This document shows positions 8,556 to 18,575 of a stretch of 64,000 bases of DNA, piece after piece; positions within the stretch are counted from its first letter, which is position 1; the number at the start of each line of letters is the position of its first letter. The notes below the pieces were generated by a model. That model was not told where the DNA came from. It saw nothing but the letters and a program-made list of their open reading frames with translations, and did not search any database. The position numbers were made by a program, and so were the translations under genes. This DNA is from Loktanella sp. SALINAS62 (GTDB taxonomy: Bacteria; Pseudomonadota; Alphaproteobacteria; Rhodobacterales; Rhodobacteraceae), in the NCBI RefSeq assembly GCF_018263905.1, contig NZ_JAAFZU010000027.1, positions 40,143-104,142 on the forward strand. Reading direction: 5' to 3'.

Positions 8556-9880
8556 TCGCCCGCGCCCCCGGCACCGTTTCCGGCACCGTCCGGCGCGGCT
8601 GCATCGCTGCGCGGATCGACGGTCTGACCGTCCTGTAGCTGCGACGCACCGCGCACAATGACCCGTGCGCCGCCGTCCAGCCCGCTTATCACCGCAGTCA
8701 TGCCGGGGGTGTCGGTCGCAGTTGTCTGAACTGTTGCGCGTCGTACCGTGTCGTCGTCCTGCAGCACCCAGACAGACGTGCCGTCGCGGTCAAGCTGCAA
8801 GGCAGATTGCGGTATCGCGGGATATATCGGCGGATTGGCTTCGGTGACATGCAGGGTCACGTTCTGGTTGGGTAACAACAGGCTGTCGGGATTGGCGAAA
8901 CGCACCCGGACCTCGACCGACCCGGTGGTCGCATCGACGCTGTTGCCGATGAAGTCGAAATCGCCCTCGGTCGCATAGGCCGATCCGTCAGGCAGGCGCA
9001 GCGTCAGGTCATAGTTCCGCACTTTCAGGGGTTCGGCATCGGACTCTGCCGGGGCGTCCCCCGATGGCGAAACAGGCGCCGTGTCACTGCCGCCAATGCC
9101 CAGCCGCCGCCATGTCGCCAGCCGTGTCTCACCCAAGGCAAAAACGCCCCAGATCGGGTCAAGCTGCACCAGTTCCGCCAAAGGGCCGCTGGACGCGGTG
9201 ACATAATTGCCCCGTGTCAGGTTCGGGGCAGACATACGCCCGTCGATGGGCGCCAAAATCGTGGTGTAGTCGACATTCAGTTGCGCGCGGTCGACCGCGG
9301 CATCGGCCTGCAACCGCATGCCACGGGCGGCCTGAAAAGCGGCACGCGCATCGTCCAGCATGGACTGACTGACGGTGCCGCTTTCGCGCAGCTCTTGGTT
9401 GCGGGCAAGGGCGCGTTCGGCTTCGACCTCTTGCGCCTGCGCGCTTTCCAGTTCGGCCTGCGCGGCGCGCAGTTCAGCCTGATACGGTGCGGGATCGATC
9501 TGGAACAGGGTATCGCCTGCTTGCACGTTTTGCCCGCCTTCAAAATCGACGGCGTCGATAAAACCCGGCACACGTGTCACCAGCGACACCTGCTCGATTG
9601 GCGCAATTCGCCCGATAAAACTGAAACTGTCCCCGACAGGCCGCATGTCCGCTGTCGTGAAAACGACCGCCGGTGGTGGCTGCTGTTCGGATTGGTCTTG
9701 TTCCTGCGGACGGCCAAGGAACGACAGAAACCCGGGCAATTCGACCGTGCCGATCAGCGGCAGGTCGATCACGGACGGCGCATCACCAGACCCGCCCTGT
9801 CCCTGCTGGGCCGCGCCCGGCTGTGCATTCATCACAATCAGAACCACCAAAACCGGCAGGCCAGTCGTCAGACGCCACAT
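8552..9880 (-). CDS. RND efflux periplasmic adaptor (membrane fusion protein)
   Basis: The protein has 442 residues. An N-terminal signal segment (about 1-24, ending PGAAQQ) is followed by a barrel-sandwich hybrid (residues about 75-130), a coiled-coil hairpin rich in Ala/Glu/Gln, and beta-barrel regions, as in AcrA/MexA. The segment FEGGQNVQAGDTLFQIDP is the lipoyl-like motif of the family. It bridges the RND pump and an outer-membrane channel. Low-complexity linkers rich in Gly, Ala, Asp and Gln occur at both ends (residues 25-60 and the extreme C-terminus). It is the first gene of a two-gene operon; no dedicated regulator is adjacent. Confidence 0.9.
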   Translation of the reverse strand: MWRLTTGLPVLVVLIVMNAQPGAAQQGQGGSGDAPSVIDLPLIGTVELPGFLSFLGRPQEQDQSEQQPPPAVVFTTADMRPVGDSFSFIGRIAPIEQVSLVTRVPGFIDAVDFEGGQNVQAGDTLFQIDPAPYQAELRAAQAELESAQAQEVEAERALARNQELRESGTVSQSMLDDARAAFQAARGMRLQADAAVDRAQLNVDYTTILAPIDGRMSAPNLTRGNYVTASSGPLAELVQLDPIWGVFALGETRLATWRRLGIGGSDTAPVSPSGDAPAESDAEPLKVRNYDLTLRLPDGSAYATEGDFDFIGNSVDATTGSVEVRVRFANPDSLLLPNQNVTLHVTEANPPIYPAIPQSALQLDRDGTSVWVLQDDDTVRRATVQTTATDTPGMTAVISGLDGGARVIVRGASQLQDGQTVDPRSDAAAPDGAGNGAGGAGE

Positions 9881-9984
9881 GTCAATAAAACTTTCGCAAC
9901 TTCAATGTAGGACAGCTAGGTCGCGCGTTCCATCCGTCGAGCGAACATCCAGCAAGCCGTAGCAATCGCGGGCGCTGCAGTCTG

Positions 9985-11256
9985 TCAGGACAGGGACGCG
10001 TGCCGGTCCAGCCGCCCTGACGCCAGTGCCGACAGCGCGACCATCACGGTGGCCGTGCTCAGCATCAGCGACAGACCACCGACCTGATAGGTCAGTCCTG
10101 ACAAAACCGTCCCCAGCAACCGCCCGGCAGCGTTTGCCATGTAGTAAAAACCGACGTCCATGGTCACACGTTCTGCCTTTGTGAAGGCCAAAATCAAGTA
10201 GGAATGCAACGCGGAATTGATTGCGAAAATCGCGCCAAACACCAGCAACCCCGCGACCAGCGTGACGGTCAGCCATGCCTGTGGCTGGGGCGATAGCAGC
10301 GCCGCGACGGTCAGTAGGGCGGGCACAACAGCCAGCACCCATGCCAGACGGCTGGCCGCAGCCACCAGCACCGGCGTTGGTCGCGTCGCGGCCCGCAGCA
10401 CGCGTGGCGCAGCCCCCTGCACAGCGCCATAAAGGATCGTCCAGACCGCCATGAAGCTGCCGATCAGGAAAAATGCGGTGCGGTTGCTTTCGGGCGTGCC
10501 GTCCGACAGCACGCTGTAAAAATAGATCGGGACGCCCACGACGAACCAGATATCCCGCGCGCTGAACAGGAATACCCGCGCGCCCGACAACCAGTTGACG
10601 TTGGGGTCGTCGGAAAACACCTCTGAAAACTTAGCGCCCTTGCGGCCCTGCGGCAAACCCGGCGGCATCGCAACAACCACGGCAATCAGGATCACCGCAA
10701 GGATCGCCGCCATCCCCAGCACGGCCCAGACGAAACCGAGTGTTGCAAGCAGGCCCGCGCCAAGCAAAAAGCCAAACCCTTTGACCGCATTTTTCGACCC
10801 GGTCAGCAGCGCCACCCAGCGAAACAGGCCACCCGCAGTTGCCGGGGCCAGCAGTTTCACCGCCGATTTGGATGACATCTTGGCAAGATCCTTTGCAACG
10901 CCGCTCGCACCTTGCACGACCATGACATATGCGACCGACACGCCGATGGTCCACGCAGGATCAAGCTGCGCCAAAACCAAAAGGGCGATTACCTGCAACC
11001 CAAGTCCCGCATATAGCGTCGCCGTCAGGCCGAACCGCGCCGCGATCCATCCCGCGCACAGGTTCGTCACCATCCCCGCAAGTTCGTACAACACGAAAAG
11101 ATAAGCCAACTGTACCGGCGAAAAGCCAAGCGTATGAAAGTGCAGCAGCACCAGCATCCGCAACGCGCCATCGGTCAACATGAATGCCCAATAGGCCGCC
11201 GTGACAGCGACATAGGCCGACAGCCCCTTTGGCCGCTGTGCGTCGGTTTGGGTCAC
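9985..11256 (-). CDS. arsJ: Organoarsenical efflux MFS transporter ArsJ
   Basis: This is a 423-residue major-facilitator protein with about 12 hydrophobic segments. The sequence [14 protein letters not shown] near the N-terminus and the [13 protein letters not shown] loop resemble ArsJ. The gene overlaps the GAPDH-type gene by 4 bases, the pairing known for the ArsJ pathway. There GAPDH forms 1-arseno-3-phosphoglycerate from arsenate, and ArsJ exports it, after which it hydrolyses outside. It is the last gene of the arsR/arsC-gapdh-arsJ operon. No arsB or acr3 arsenite pump is present in the window. Confidence 0.87.
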   Translation of the reverse strand: MTQTDAQRPKGLSAYVAVTAAYWAFMLTDGALRMLVLLHFHTLGFSPVQLAYLFVLYELAGMVTNLCAGWIAARFGLTATLYAGLGLQVIALLVLAQLDPAWTIGVSVAYVMVVQGASGVAKDLAKMSSKSAVKLLAPATAGGLFRWVALLTGSKNAVKGFGFLLGAGLLATLGFVWAVLGMAAILAVILIAVVVAMPPGLPQGRKGAKFSEVFSDDPNVNWLSGARVFLFSARDIWFVVGVPIYFYSVLSDGTPESNRTAFFLIGSFMAVWTILYGAVQGAAPRVLRAATRPTPVLVAAASRLAWVLAVVPALLTVAALLSPQPQAWLTVTLVAGLLVFGAIFAINSALHSYLILAFTKAERVTMDVGFYYMANAAGRLLGTVLSGLTYQVGGLSLMLSTATVMVALSALASGRLDRHASLS

Positions 11257-12251
11257 AACGCTGCACCCACCATCAGCGCGACATCGACCAGCCGATGTGC
11301 ATAGCCCATTTCATTGTCATACCACGCGTAGATTTTGACCTGTGTGCCGTTCACCACCATCGTCGACGGGGCATCAACGATGCCGGATCGCGTGTCGTTG
11401 GTGTAATCGGCAGAGACCAGCGGGCGTTCCTCATATCCCAAAATACCCTTTAACGGGCCTTCGGCAGCGGCTTTGAACAGGGCGTTGACCTCTTCTGGCG
11501 TGGTGTCGCGCATGACTTCGAACACGCAATCTGTCAGCGATGCGTTCAGTAGTGGCACCCGCACGGCATGACCATTCAGACGGCCCGTCAGTTCGGGATA
11601 GATCAGCGTGATTGCCGTGGCACTGCCCGTGGTCGTCGGCACCAGCGAATTCAGCGCGGACCGTGCGCGGCGCAGATCCTTTGCCGGGCGGTCAACGATG
11701 GTCTGGGTGTTGGTCACGTCATGGATTGTCGTGATCGACCCGTGTTTGATCGTCAGGTTTTCGTGGATGACCTTGACCACGGGGGCCAGACAATTGGTGG
11801 TGCAACTGGCCGCCGTGATGATCCGGTGACGTGTAGGATCATAGATGTCGTGGTTCACGCCAAAGACAATGTTGGCCGCATCGCCGTCCTTGACCGGGGC
11901 GGACACCACGACCTTACTCACGCCCGCCGCGAAATAGGGCGCGAGCTTTGCTTCCGTTTTGAAAACGCCCGTGCAGTCGATCACCACATCAACGCCGTCC
12001 AGCGGCAGGTCGTTCAAATCCGCGGTGCCAATGAACGGAATACGTTGACCATCAACCGTGACGCTGTCCGCATCGGATGAAAACGCAGCATCCCACCGGC
12101 CGTGCACCGTGTCGAATTCCAGCAGATGCGCGTGCATCGCCGCATCCCCCACCGCATCGTTGATCCATGCGATCCTGGCCCCCTTGGCCAGCAGCGGTTT
12201 CAACGCAAGCTTTCCGATCCGGCCAAGGCCATTGACAGCGTAGATAGTCAT
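11253..12251 (-). CDS. ArsJ-associated glyceraldehyde-3-phosphate dehydrogenase
   Basis: The 332-residue protein starts [20 protein letters not shown], a shortened NAD-binding motif, and has the catalytic Cys in [13 protein letters not shown] and the C-terminal [10 protein letters not shown]. It is a GAPDH. Its position between the arsenate-reductase fusion and arsJ, with 4-base overlaps on both sides, marks it as the dedicated enzyme that adds arsenate to glyceraldehyde 3-phosphate, giving 1-arseno-3-phosphoglycerate for ArsJ. The N-terminal GRIGKLA differs from the glycolytic GRIGR, in line with a specialised paralogue. A housekeeping glycolytic role is less likely. Confidence 0.87.
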   Translation of the reverse strand: MTIYAVNGLGRIGKLALKPLLAKGARIAWINDAVGDAAMHAHLLEFDTVHGRWDAAFSSDADSVTVDGQRIPFIGTADLNDLPLDGVDVVIDCTGVFKTEAKLAPYFAAGVSKVVVSAPVKDGDAANIVFGVNHDIYDPTRHRIITAASCTTNCLAPVVKVIHENLTIKHGSITTIHDVTNTQTIVDRPAKDLRRARSALNSLVPTTTGSATAITLIYPELTGRLNGHAVRVPLLNASLTDCVFEVMRDTTPEEVNALFKAAAEGPLKGILGYEERPLVSADYTNDTRSGIVDAPSTMVVNGTQVKIYAWYDNEMGYAHRLVDVALMVGAAL

Positions 12252-13084
12252 ATCATTTTCCCGGCGAATTCACGACCGATGTCATCGACCGCATGTTGCA
12301 TTGAAATCCGGTTCAGCGCGGCCAGCGGCAAAGCCACGAATGTTTCAATCCGGCGGTGGATCGCGGCAAAGGCCTGCTGAAACGCCAATGCATTCAGCGC
12401 ATCGGTACCATCCGCCGTAGCGGGATCGGGAATGCCCCAATGCGCGCTCACGGGCTGCCCGATCCATGCAGGGCAATCTTCGTTCGCGGCCTGATCGCAG
12501 ACCGTAAACACGAAATCGAACTGTTTGGGATCGTCGCCCCGATATGTCGATACCGACTTGGACCGCAAAAGCGACAGGTCATGTCCCTTTTGCTGCAACA
12601 GCATCAGCGCCTTGGGGTGTATTTCAGCCTGCGGATGTGTCCCAGCAGAGAAGGTATCAAAGCGGTCACCAGCGATGTCGCGCATAATCGATTCCGCAAA
12701 TATCGACCGGGCTGAATTGCGGGTGCATACGAACAGGACGGAATACTTAGGCGGCGCGATGTCCAACGGTCTGTCGGCAAAGGCAGTGGCGCACAGGTCT
12801 GGCCTGCCGCGGCAACAATCACTCCACATAAAATCGAATGTGGCGCGCGTCGCATCCATGTTCACGCCATAGCGCAGGGATGTGCCCACGCGTTCCTGCG
12901 TGATCAAACCCACCTGCATCAGGGTGCGCACATAGGTCGACAGGGTGTTCGGCTTGATATCCAGCGCCGTCGCCAGATGGGTGGCGGGAACCCGGTCGGG
13001 ATACCGCCGCATCAACAGGCGAAACAGGGCCATCCGCTGCGGATGACCCAGTATTGCAAAGCGTTCCGTCATTATTTGTTCCAT
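12248..13084 (-). CDS. ArsR-type regulator fused to arsenate reductase (LMW-phosphatase type)
   Basis: This 278-residue two-domain protein has a winged-helix DNA-binding domain at residues about 5-85 ([20 protein letters not shown]). A Cys-rich linker follows with Cys90, Cys91 and Cys98, likely arsenite-sensing ligands. An LMW-phosphatase/ArsC domain then starts near residue 113, with the phosphate loop CTRNSAR (catalytic Cys120) and the acidic loop HWGIPDPA. It would repress the operon and reduce arsenate to arsenite. A tail of about 40 residues follows the catalytic domain. ATG at 13072 (MTERFA) is an alternative start. It overlaps the GAPDH gene by 4 bases and is the first gene of the arsenic operon. 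Confidence 0.87.
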   Translation of the reverse strand: MEQIMTERFAILGHPQRMALFRLLMRRYPDRVPATHLATALDIKPNTLSTYVRTLMQVGLITQERVGTSLRYGVNMDATRATFDFMWSDCCRGRPDLCATAFADRPLDIAPPKYSVLFVCTRNSARSIFAESIMRDIAGDRFDTFSAGTHPQAEIHPKALMLLQQKGHDLSLLRSKSVSTYRGDDPKQFDFVFTVCDQAANEDCPAWIGQPVSAHWGIPDPATADGTDALNALAFQQAFAAIHRRIETFVALPLAALNRISMQHAVDDIGREFAGKMI

Positions 13085-13104
13085 AATTCATGTATTATTG
13101 AATT
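13085..13104. promoter_or_regulatory. Inverted repeat, candidate ArsR operator
   Basis: AATTCA-N8-TGAATT lies immediately upstream of the arsR-arsC fusion start codon, in an AT-rich stretch unlike its surroundings. Its size and location suit a winged-helix repressor of the ArsR family acting on its own promoter. Confidence 0.5.
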
Positions 13105-13237
13105 AGATTCCAATCTCAAAGCTTTTTCTGCAGACGCGGAAAAAATGCGGGGCAAAACCAGTCTTTTTTCCGGCGCTGTTTTCCCAATCTACGTTGGGCC
13201 AACAGTCCCTCACGCCGCAGTTTCGATACGACTGTTT

Positions 13238-13263
13238 GGAACTGCCCCACACCGGGCTGCGTT
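13238..13263 (+). promoter_or_regulatory. EcfG-type (general stress) promoter motif before glgE
   Basis: GGAAC at 13238-13242, a 17-base spacer and CGTT at 13260-13263 match the alphaproteobacterial EcfG consensus GGAAC-N16/17-CGTT exactly. The -10 element lies about 60 bases before the glgE start codon. This suggests that the trehalose-to-glucan operon is induced by the general stress response. Confidence 0.6.
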
Positions 13264-13323
13264 TAGGAAACACACGAAACAACGCCGATTGACGTGTGCA
13301 AGCGACAAGGCAGGGGGCGCGGA

Positions 13324-15282
13324 ATGAACAATCGACAGACGGCCAACGGTGCGCTAGCAGAACGCGCCGCACAGCGGGTGGCCATCGAAAATATCGACCC
13401 GCACATCAATCAGGGCCGATTTGCGGCCAAGGCCGTCCAGGATTGGCCACTGACAATTACCGTCGATGTTTTTGGCGACGGACATGAACTATATGCCGCC
13501 GGGATCAATCTGCCGGACGGGACGATCCACCCGATGGAACACGTGGCCAATGATCGCTGGCGCGCCGATGTCACGTTCACCGAAAACGGCCCTGCGCATT
13601 TCACTGTGTTGGGCTGGCGTGACGTCTGGGGCACATGGGTCCGCGATACTGGCAAAAAGATAGCGGCCGGGCAGGATATCAGCGTCGAATTGCAGGAAGC
13701 GCGGCAAATCCTGGATGGGATGGCACCCGGACGTGGTGCCGCAAAGACGTACAAGGCTGTCGCAAAGGCCGCCAAGGCTGGCGACACCGAAACGTTGCTG
13801 TCCGACGATACCGCAGCATTCATGGCGGAACACGGACCGCGCGCGAACCTGACCAGATCTGCCGAGATCCCGGTTTGGGTCGACCGCGAACGCGCTGCGT
13901 TTTCGGCATGGTACGAGCTGTTCCCCCGGTCGCAGGGGGCCGAAGGGCAGCACGGCACCTTTGACGACGTGATCGACAAATTGGATTACGTGACCGATCT
14001 GGGGTTTAACATTCTTTATTTTCCGCCGATCCACCCCATCGGCACGACCAACCGCAAGGGCAAGAACAACAGCCTGCGCGCCGAACCGGGCGATGTCGGA
14101 TCACCCTATGCGATCGGGTCGCCCGACGGTGGAATGGATGCCGTTCACCCTGAACTGGGAACACTCGACGATTTCGACAGACTGGTCCGTGCCGCCGCCG
14201 AGAAGGGGCTGGAAATTGCGCTGGATATCGCGCTGAACGCTTCCCCGGACCATCCGTGGATCGACGAACATCCGGACTGGTTCGAACGGCGGCCCGACGG
14301 CACGATCAAATTTGCCGAAAACCCGCCCAAGAAATACGAAGACATCGTCAATTTCAAATACTACAACGCCGACGGTTCGCCCAATACGCCATTCTGGCAC
14401 GCGATCCGCGATCTGTTCCTGTTCTGGATCGATCACGGTGTCACAATCTTTCGCGTCGACAATCCGCACACCAAACCGTTTCCGTTCTGGGAATGGATCA
14501 TCGCGGATGTCCGCCAGACCTGCCCAGAGGCGATTTTCCTGTCAGAGGCGTTTACCCGGCCCAAGCTGATGAAACAGCTTGCGAAACTGGGCTACAACCA
14601 AAGCTACACTTACTACACGTGGCGCAATTCCAAGGCAGAGCTGACAGAATACCTGACAGAACTGACGACGGAAGCCTGCCGCAACTATATGCGGCCCAAC
14701 TTTTTCACCAATACGCCCGACATCAACCCCTACTTCAACCATGACAGCGGACGACCGGGGTTCCGGACCCGTAGCGTGCTGGCAGGCACCCTGTCGGGCA
14801 ACTGGGGGCTATATCAGGGTTTCGAATTCTGCGAGGCCGACCGGCTTCCGCCAAAGGACGAATACAGCGACAGCGAAAAATACGAGCTGAAGCACCGCGA
14901 TCTGGATGCCCCCGGCCACATCAAGGACGATGTGCGTCTGATCAACCGCATCCGCCGGGACAATCCCGCGATGAAGGATTTCACCAACCTTGAATTTTTC
15001 ACGGCACACGAAGACCGGGTGCTGTTTTACGGACGGTTTGACGACCAGACCCGCAACTACCTGCTGTTCCATGTCCTGCTGGATCCCTTCGGCGGCGCCG
15101 ATGTGCCGTTCGAGCTGCCCCTGTGGAAATTCGGACTGCCCGACGAAGCATCGATCGAGGTCGAGGACGCCGTGCAGGGCAACAGGTTCACATGGCACGG
15201 CAAGCATCACCTGCTGACGCTGGACCCGCAGGACCGTCCCTATGCCATTTGGAAACTTTTCCCGCCGGGAGGCGCCGCATGA
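13324..15282 (+). CDS. glgE: Alpha-1,4-glucan:maltose-1-phosphate maltosyltransferase GlgE
   Basis: This 652-residue member of glycoside hydrolase family 13 elongates alpha-1,4-glucan with maltose 1-phosphate and releases phosphate. The N-terminal beta-domain (about 1-120) leads into the catalytic barrel. That carries IALNASPDHPWI, the nucleophile Asp in FRVDNPHTKPF and the acid/base Glu in FLSEAFTRP, all typical of GlgE. The start at MNNRQT is set by AGGGGG about 8 bases upstream. The stop overlaps the start of treS (ATGA). With TreS-maltokinase and GlgB downstream it forms the complete GlgE pathway from trehalose to branched glucan. Confidence 0.93.
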   Translation: MNNRQTANGALAERAAQRVAIENIDPHINQGRFAAKAVQDWPLTITVDVFGDGHELYAAGINLPDGTIHPMEHVANDRWRADVTFTENGPAHFTVLGWRDVWGTWVRDTGKKIAAGQDISVELQEARQILDGMAPGRGAAKTYKAVAKAAKAGDTETLLSDDTAAFMAEHGPRANLTRSAEIPVWVDRERAAFSAWYELFPRSQGAEGQHGTFDDVIDKLDYVTDLGFNILYFPPIHPIGTTNRKGKNNSLRAEPGDVGSPYAIGSPDGGMDAVHPELGTLDDFDRLVRAAAEKGLEIALDIALNASPDHPWIDEHPDWFERRPDGTIKFAENPPKKYEDIVNFKYYNADGSPNTPFWHAIRDLFLFWIDHGVTIFRVDNPHTKPFPFWEWIIADVRQTCPEAIFLSEAFTRPKLMKQLAKLGYNQSYTYYTWRNSKAELTEYLTELTTEACRNYMRPNFFTNTPDINPYFNHDSGRPGFRTRSVLAGTLSGNWGLYQGFEFCEADRLPPKDEYSDSEKYELKHRDLDAPGHIKDDVRLINRIRRDNPAMKDFTNLEFFTAHEDRVLFYGRFDDQTRNYLLFHVLLDPFGGADVPFELPLWKFGLPDEASIEVEDAVQGNRFTWHGKHHLLTLDPQDRPYAIWKLFPPGGAA

Positions 15283-18200
15283 ACATCATCGACAAAGACC
15301 AACTGACCCCCGATCCCGCCGTGGAAGAGCCCGACTGGTACAAGGATGCGGTGATCTACCAGATCCATGTCAAGGCGTTTCAGGACAGCAACGGTGACGG
15401 GATCGGTGATTTCGCAGGTCTGATGCAACGGCTGGATCACGTGCAGGAACTGGGTGCGACTGCGGTCTGGCTTTTGCCGTTCTATCCGTCGCCCCAGCGT
15501 GATGACGGCTATGACATCGCGGAATACAAGGAAATCAACCCGTCCTACGGGACGATGGATGATTTCCAGGGCTTCGTGGACGAAGCGCATCGCCGCGGGC
15601 TAAAGGTCATTACCGAACTGGTCATCAACCACACCAGCGACCAGCACGACTGGTTCCAACAGGCCCGCAACGCCCCGAAAGGCAGCGCAGAGCGAGATCT
15701 GTATGTCTGGTCCGACGATCCGACCAAATGGATGGACAAGACGCGGGTGATCTTTAACGACACCCACGACAGCAATTGGTCATGGGACCCGGTGGCGGAA
15801 CAATTCTACTGGCACCGCTTTTTCGATCACCAGCCGGACCTGAATTTCGACAACCCTGACGTGCTGAAGAAGGTGCTGGATGTCATGCACTTCTGGCTGG
15901 AAAAAGGCGTCGACGGTCTGCGGCTGGACGCGATCCCCTATCTGGTCGAACGCGACGGCACCAACAACGAAAACCTGCCCGAAACCCATGACGTGCTGAA
16001 GGCGATCCGCGCCGATCTGGACCAGCATTTCGAAGGCAAGATGTTGCTGGCCGAAGCGAACCAGTGGCCAGAGGACACCCGCCCCTATTTCGGCGAAGGT
16101 GATGAATGCCATATGGGGTTCCACTTTCCACTGATGCCACGGATGTACATGGCCGTCGCACAGGAAGACCGATATCCGATCACCGACATCATCCGGCAGA
16201 CGCCAGCAATTCCGGAAAACTGCCAGTGGGCGATTTTCCTGCGCAACCATGACGAACTGACACTGGAAATGGTGACGGACCGCGAACGCGATTATCTGTG
16301 GGACACCTATGCCAGCGACAAGCGCGCACGGATCAACATGGGCATCCGCCGGCGCCTTGCGCCGCTGCTGCAGAACGACCGCCGCAAGATCGAATTGCTG
16401 AATTCGCTTTTGTTTTCGATGCCCGGCACGCCGGTTGTCTACTATGGCGACGATATCGGGATGGGCGACAATTATTATCTGGGCGACCGCGACGGTGTCC
16501 GCACACCGATGCAATGGTCCGCCGACCGCAACGCGGGCTTTTCGCGGGCCAATCCGCAGCGGCTGTATCTGCCGACCATTCAGGACCCCGTGCACGGCTA
16601 CGAATCCGTCAACGTCGAGGCGCAGCAAAACGCGCCGTCGTCGCTGCTGAACTGGATGAAGCGAATGATTGCCGTGCGTCAACGGCACCCGGTCTTTGGC
16701 CGTGGGGAAATCGAACTGCTCTATCCGCGTAACCGCAAGGTGCTGGCCTACGTCCGCCGTCTGGGGGACGAGGTGATGCTGTGCGTGGCGAACCTGTCGC
16801 GTCAGGCGCAGGCCGCCGAACTGGACCTGTCGGATCATGCGGGCCGCGTGCCGATCGAACTGACGGGCCAGTCGCCGTTTCCGCCTGTGGGCGAGCTGCC
16901 GTATCTGCTGACCATGCCCGCCTATGGCTTTTATTGGTTCGCTTTGGCCAACGCCAACGAAGCACCAAGCTGGCATTCGCCTTATACCCAGATGTTGCCC
17001 GATTTCGTGACTCTGACCACCCGGACAGGCACCATCGGCAACGCCATGGATGACAAATCCGCCGCCGATTTCGAAAGCCAGACGCTGCGCGACTATCTGC
17101 CCCTGCAACGCTGGTTCGCCGCCAAGGAGGACCGCATTTCGCAAACAAAGCTGCGGCGGCTGGTCGAAATTGACGGCAAGCATTTGCTGTCCATTGTCGA
17201 CGTCACGGCTGGCGACAACGAGCAGCGATATTTCCTGCCGCTGTCCGCCGTCTGGGGCGAAGATCACCTGACATTGGGGCCGCGCCTGCCTGCCACGCTG
17301 GCAAAGCTGCGGCAGGCCAACCGGGTCGGCGCGATTCTGGATGGTGTGGTGGACGAAGATCTGGCCAACACCCTGTTGGAGGCGTTGAAAGAAGGCCGTC
17401 AACTGTCAGCCGATGGCGAAGGCCGGATCGACTTTACCCGGTCCGATCGACTGGCCGATCTGGCAGACGATGCGGGCGAACCCCGCTTGTTGTCCGCGGA
17501 ACAGTCGAACGCGTCTATCGCGTTTTCCGACAAGCTGATCCTGAAACTGTACCGACGTCTGCAAAAGGGGCTACAACCCGATATCGAAGTCGCCCGGTTC
17601 CTGACCGACGAAACCGATTTCGCGGCGACCCCGCGCCTGCTGGGCACGATCGACTGGACCGAAGCCGACGGTCAGGTCACGACGCTTGGGGCCATATCCG
17701 AATTCGTCCGCAATCAGGGCGACGCCTGGACCTATGTGACCGAGGCGCTGGATCGCGATATGGAACGGCTGGAAACCTCTGGCCCTGACACCGACCCGGC
17801 GGACGCGGATGCCGTCATGGGCGGGCCATTGGATCTGGGCCGTGTTCTGGGCCAGCGCACCGCTGAATTGCACCGCGCCATGTCGAGCGGTGATCGCGGA
17901 TCTGCCTTTGGGATCGACGATCTGGACAAACCCAATCTGAACCGCATGGTTGACGAAATCATGGGCGAGGTGACGGGCGTTCTGGACCATCTGCAAGGTC
18001 ATCTGGGTGCATTGTCGGATACGGGCCGCGCACTGGCCGAAAAACTGCTGGATCAACGCAGGACCTTGCTGGACCGCATTTCAGGTTTGAAATCGGCCAA
18101 TCCGTCGGGCGGCTTGTCGCGGATTCACGGCGATTACCATCTGGGTCAGGTGCTTGTTGTTCAGACTGATGTGATGATCATCGACTTCGAAGGCGAACCG

Positions 18201-18572
18201 ACCCGCAGCCTGGCTGAACGCACCGCAAAAACCTCGCCGCTGCGCGATGTGGCGGGGATGCTGCGCAGCTTCGACTATGCGCTGTGGACCACGGCCCGCC
18301 GTCGCATCGAGCTGGGCGCCGACCCGCACCAGACGCTTGACGGTGTGGATCACTGGCGTGCAGTCACGTCTGGCACGTTCCTTGACGCCTACCGCGACAC
18401 GATGGACGGCGCGGCAGTGCATCCCGCCGAACGCGACTTTGAACAGGCGCTGCTTGATCTCTTCCTGATCCAGAAGGCCGCTTACGAAGTGGCCTATGAA
18501 ATGGCCATGCGGCCCGATTGGATCGAAATTCCCCTGCGGGGTCTTCTGGCCCTGATTGACGATGGACATTAA
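15279..18572 (+). CDS. treS: Trehalose synthase-maltokinase fusion (TreS-Pep2)
   Basis: The protein has 1097 residues and two enzymes in one chain. Residues about 10-560 are a GH13 trehalose synthase: WYKDAVIYQIHVKAFQDSNGDG, split around the usual start of the barrel, the nucleophile Asp in GLRLDAIPYL and the acid Glu in LLAEANQWPED. Residues about 590-1097 are a maltokinase with the kinase loop IHGDYHLGQ and IIDFEGEP. The pair isomerises trehalose to maltose and phosphorylates it to maltose 1-phosphate for GlgE. The start has GGGAGG 6 bases upstream and overlaps the glgE stop. Such fusions are known; no frameshift is seen at the junction. Confidence 0.93.
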   Translation: MNIIDKDQLTPDPAVEEPDWYKDAVIYQIHVKAFQDSNGDGIGDFAGLMQRLDHVQELGATAVWLLPFYPSPQRDDGYDIAEYKEINPSYGTMDDFQGFVDEAHRRGLKVITELVINHTSDQHDWFQQARNAPKGSAERDLYVWSDDPTKWMDKTRVIFNDTHDSNWSWDPVAEQFYWHRFFDHQPDLNFDNPDVLKKVLDVMHFWLEKGVDGLRLDAIPYLVERDGTNNENLPETHDVLKAIRADLDQHFEGKMLLAEANQWPEDTRPYFGEGDECHMGFHFPLMPRMYMAVAQEDRYPITDIIRQTPAIPENCQWAIFLRNHDELTLEMVTDRERDYLWDTYASDKRARINMGIRRRLAPLLQNDRRKIELLNSLLFSMPGTPVVYYGDDIGMGDNYYLGDRDGVRTPMQWSADRNAGFSRANPQRLYLPTIQDPVHGYESVNVEAQQNAPSSLLNWMKRMIAVRQRHPVFGRGEIELLYPRNRKVLAYVRRLGDEVMLCVANLSRQAQAAELDLSDHAGRVPIELTGQSPFPPVGELPYLLTMPAYGFYWFALANANEAPSWHSPYTQMLPDFVTLTTRTGTIGNAMDDKSAADFESQTLRDYLPLQRWFAAKEDRISQTKLRRLVEIDGKHLLSIVDVTAGDNEQRYFLPLSAVWGEDHLTLGPRLPATLAKLRQANRVGAILDGVVDEDLANTLLEALKEGRQLSADGEGRIDFTRSDRLADLADDAGEPRLLSAEQSNASIAFSDKLILKLYRRLQKGLQPDIEVARFLTDETDFAATPRLLGTIDWTEADGQVTTLGAISEFVRNQGDAWTYVTEALDRDMERLETSGPDTDPADADAVMGGPLDLGRVLGQRTAELHRAMSSGDRGSAFGIDDLDKPNLNRMVDEIMGEVTGVLDHLQGHLGALSDTGRALAEKLLDQRRTLLDRISGLKSANPSGGLSRIHGDYHLGQVLVVQTDVMIIDFEGEPTRSLAERTAKTSPLRDVAGMLRSFDYALWTTARRRIELGADPHQTLDGVDHWRAVTSGTFLDAYRDTMDGAAVHPAERDFEQALLDLFLIQKAAYEVAYEMAMRPDWIEIPLRGLLALIDDGH

Positions 18573-18575
18573 ATT

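Noticed and set aside
15780..17402. A 540-codon minus-strand frame opposite treS
   Set aside because: It is an antisense shadow with no recognisable motif; TreS and maltokinase motifs are unambiguous on the plus strand.
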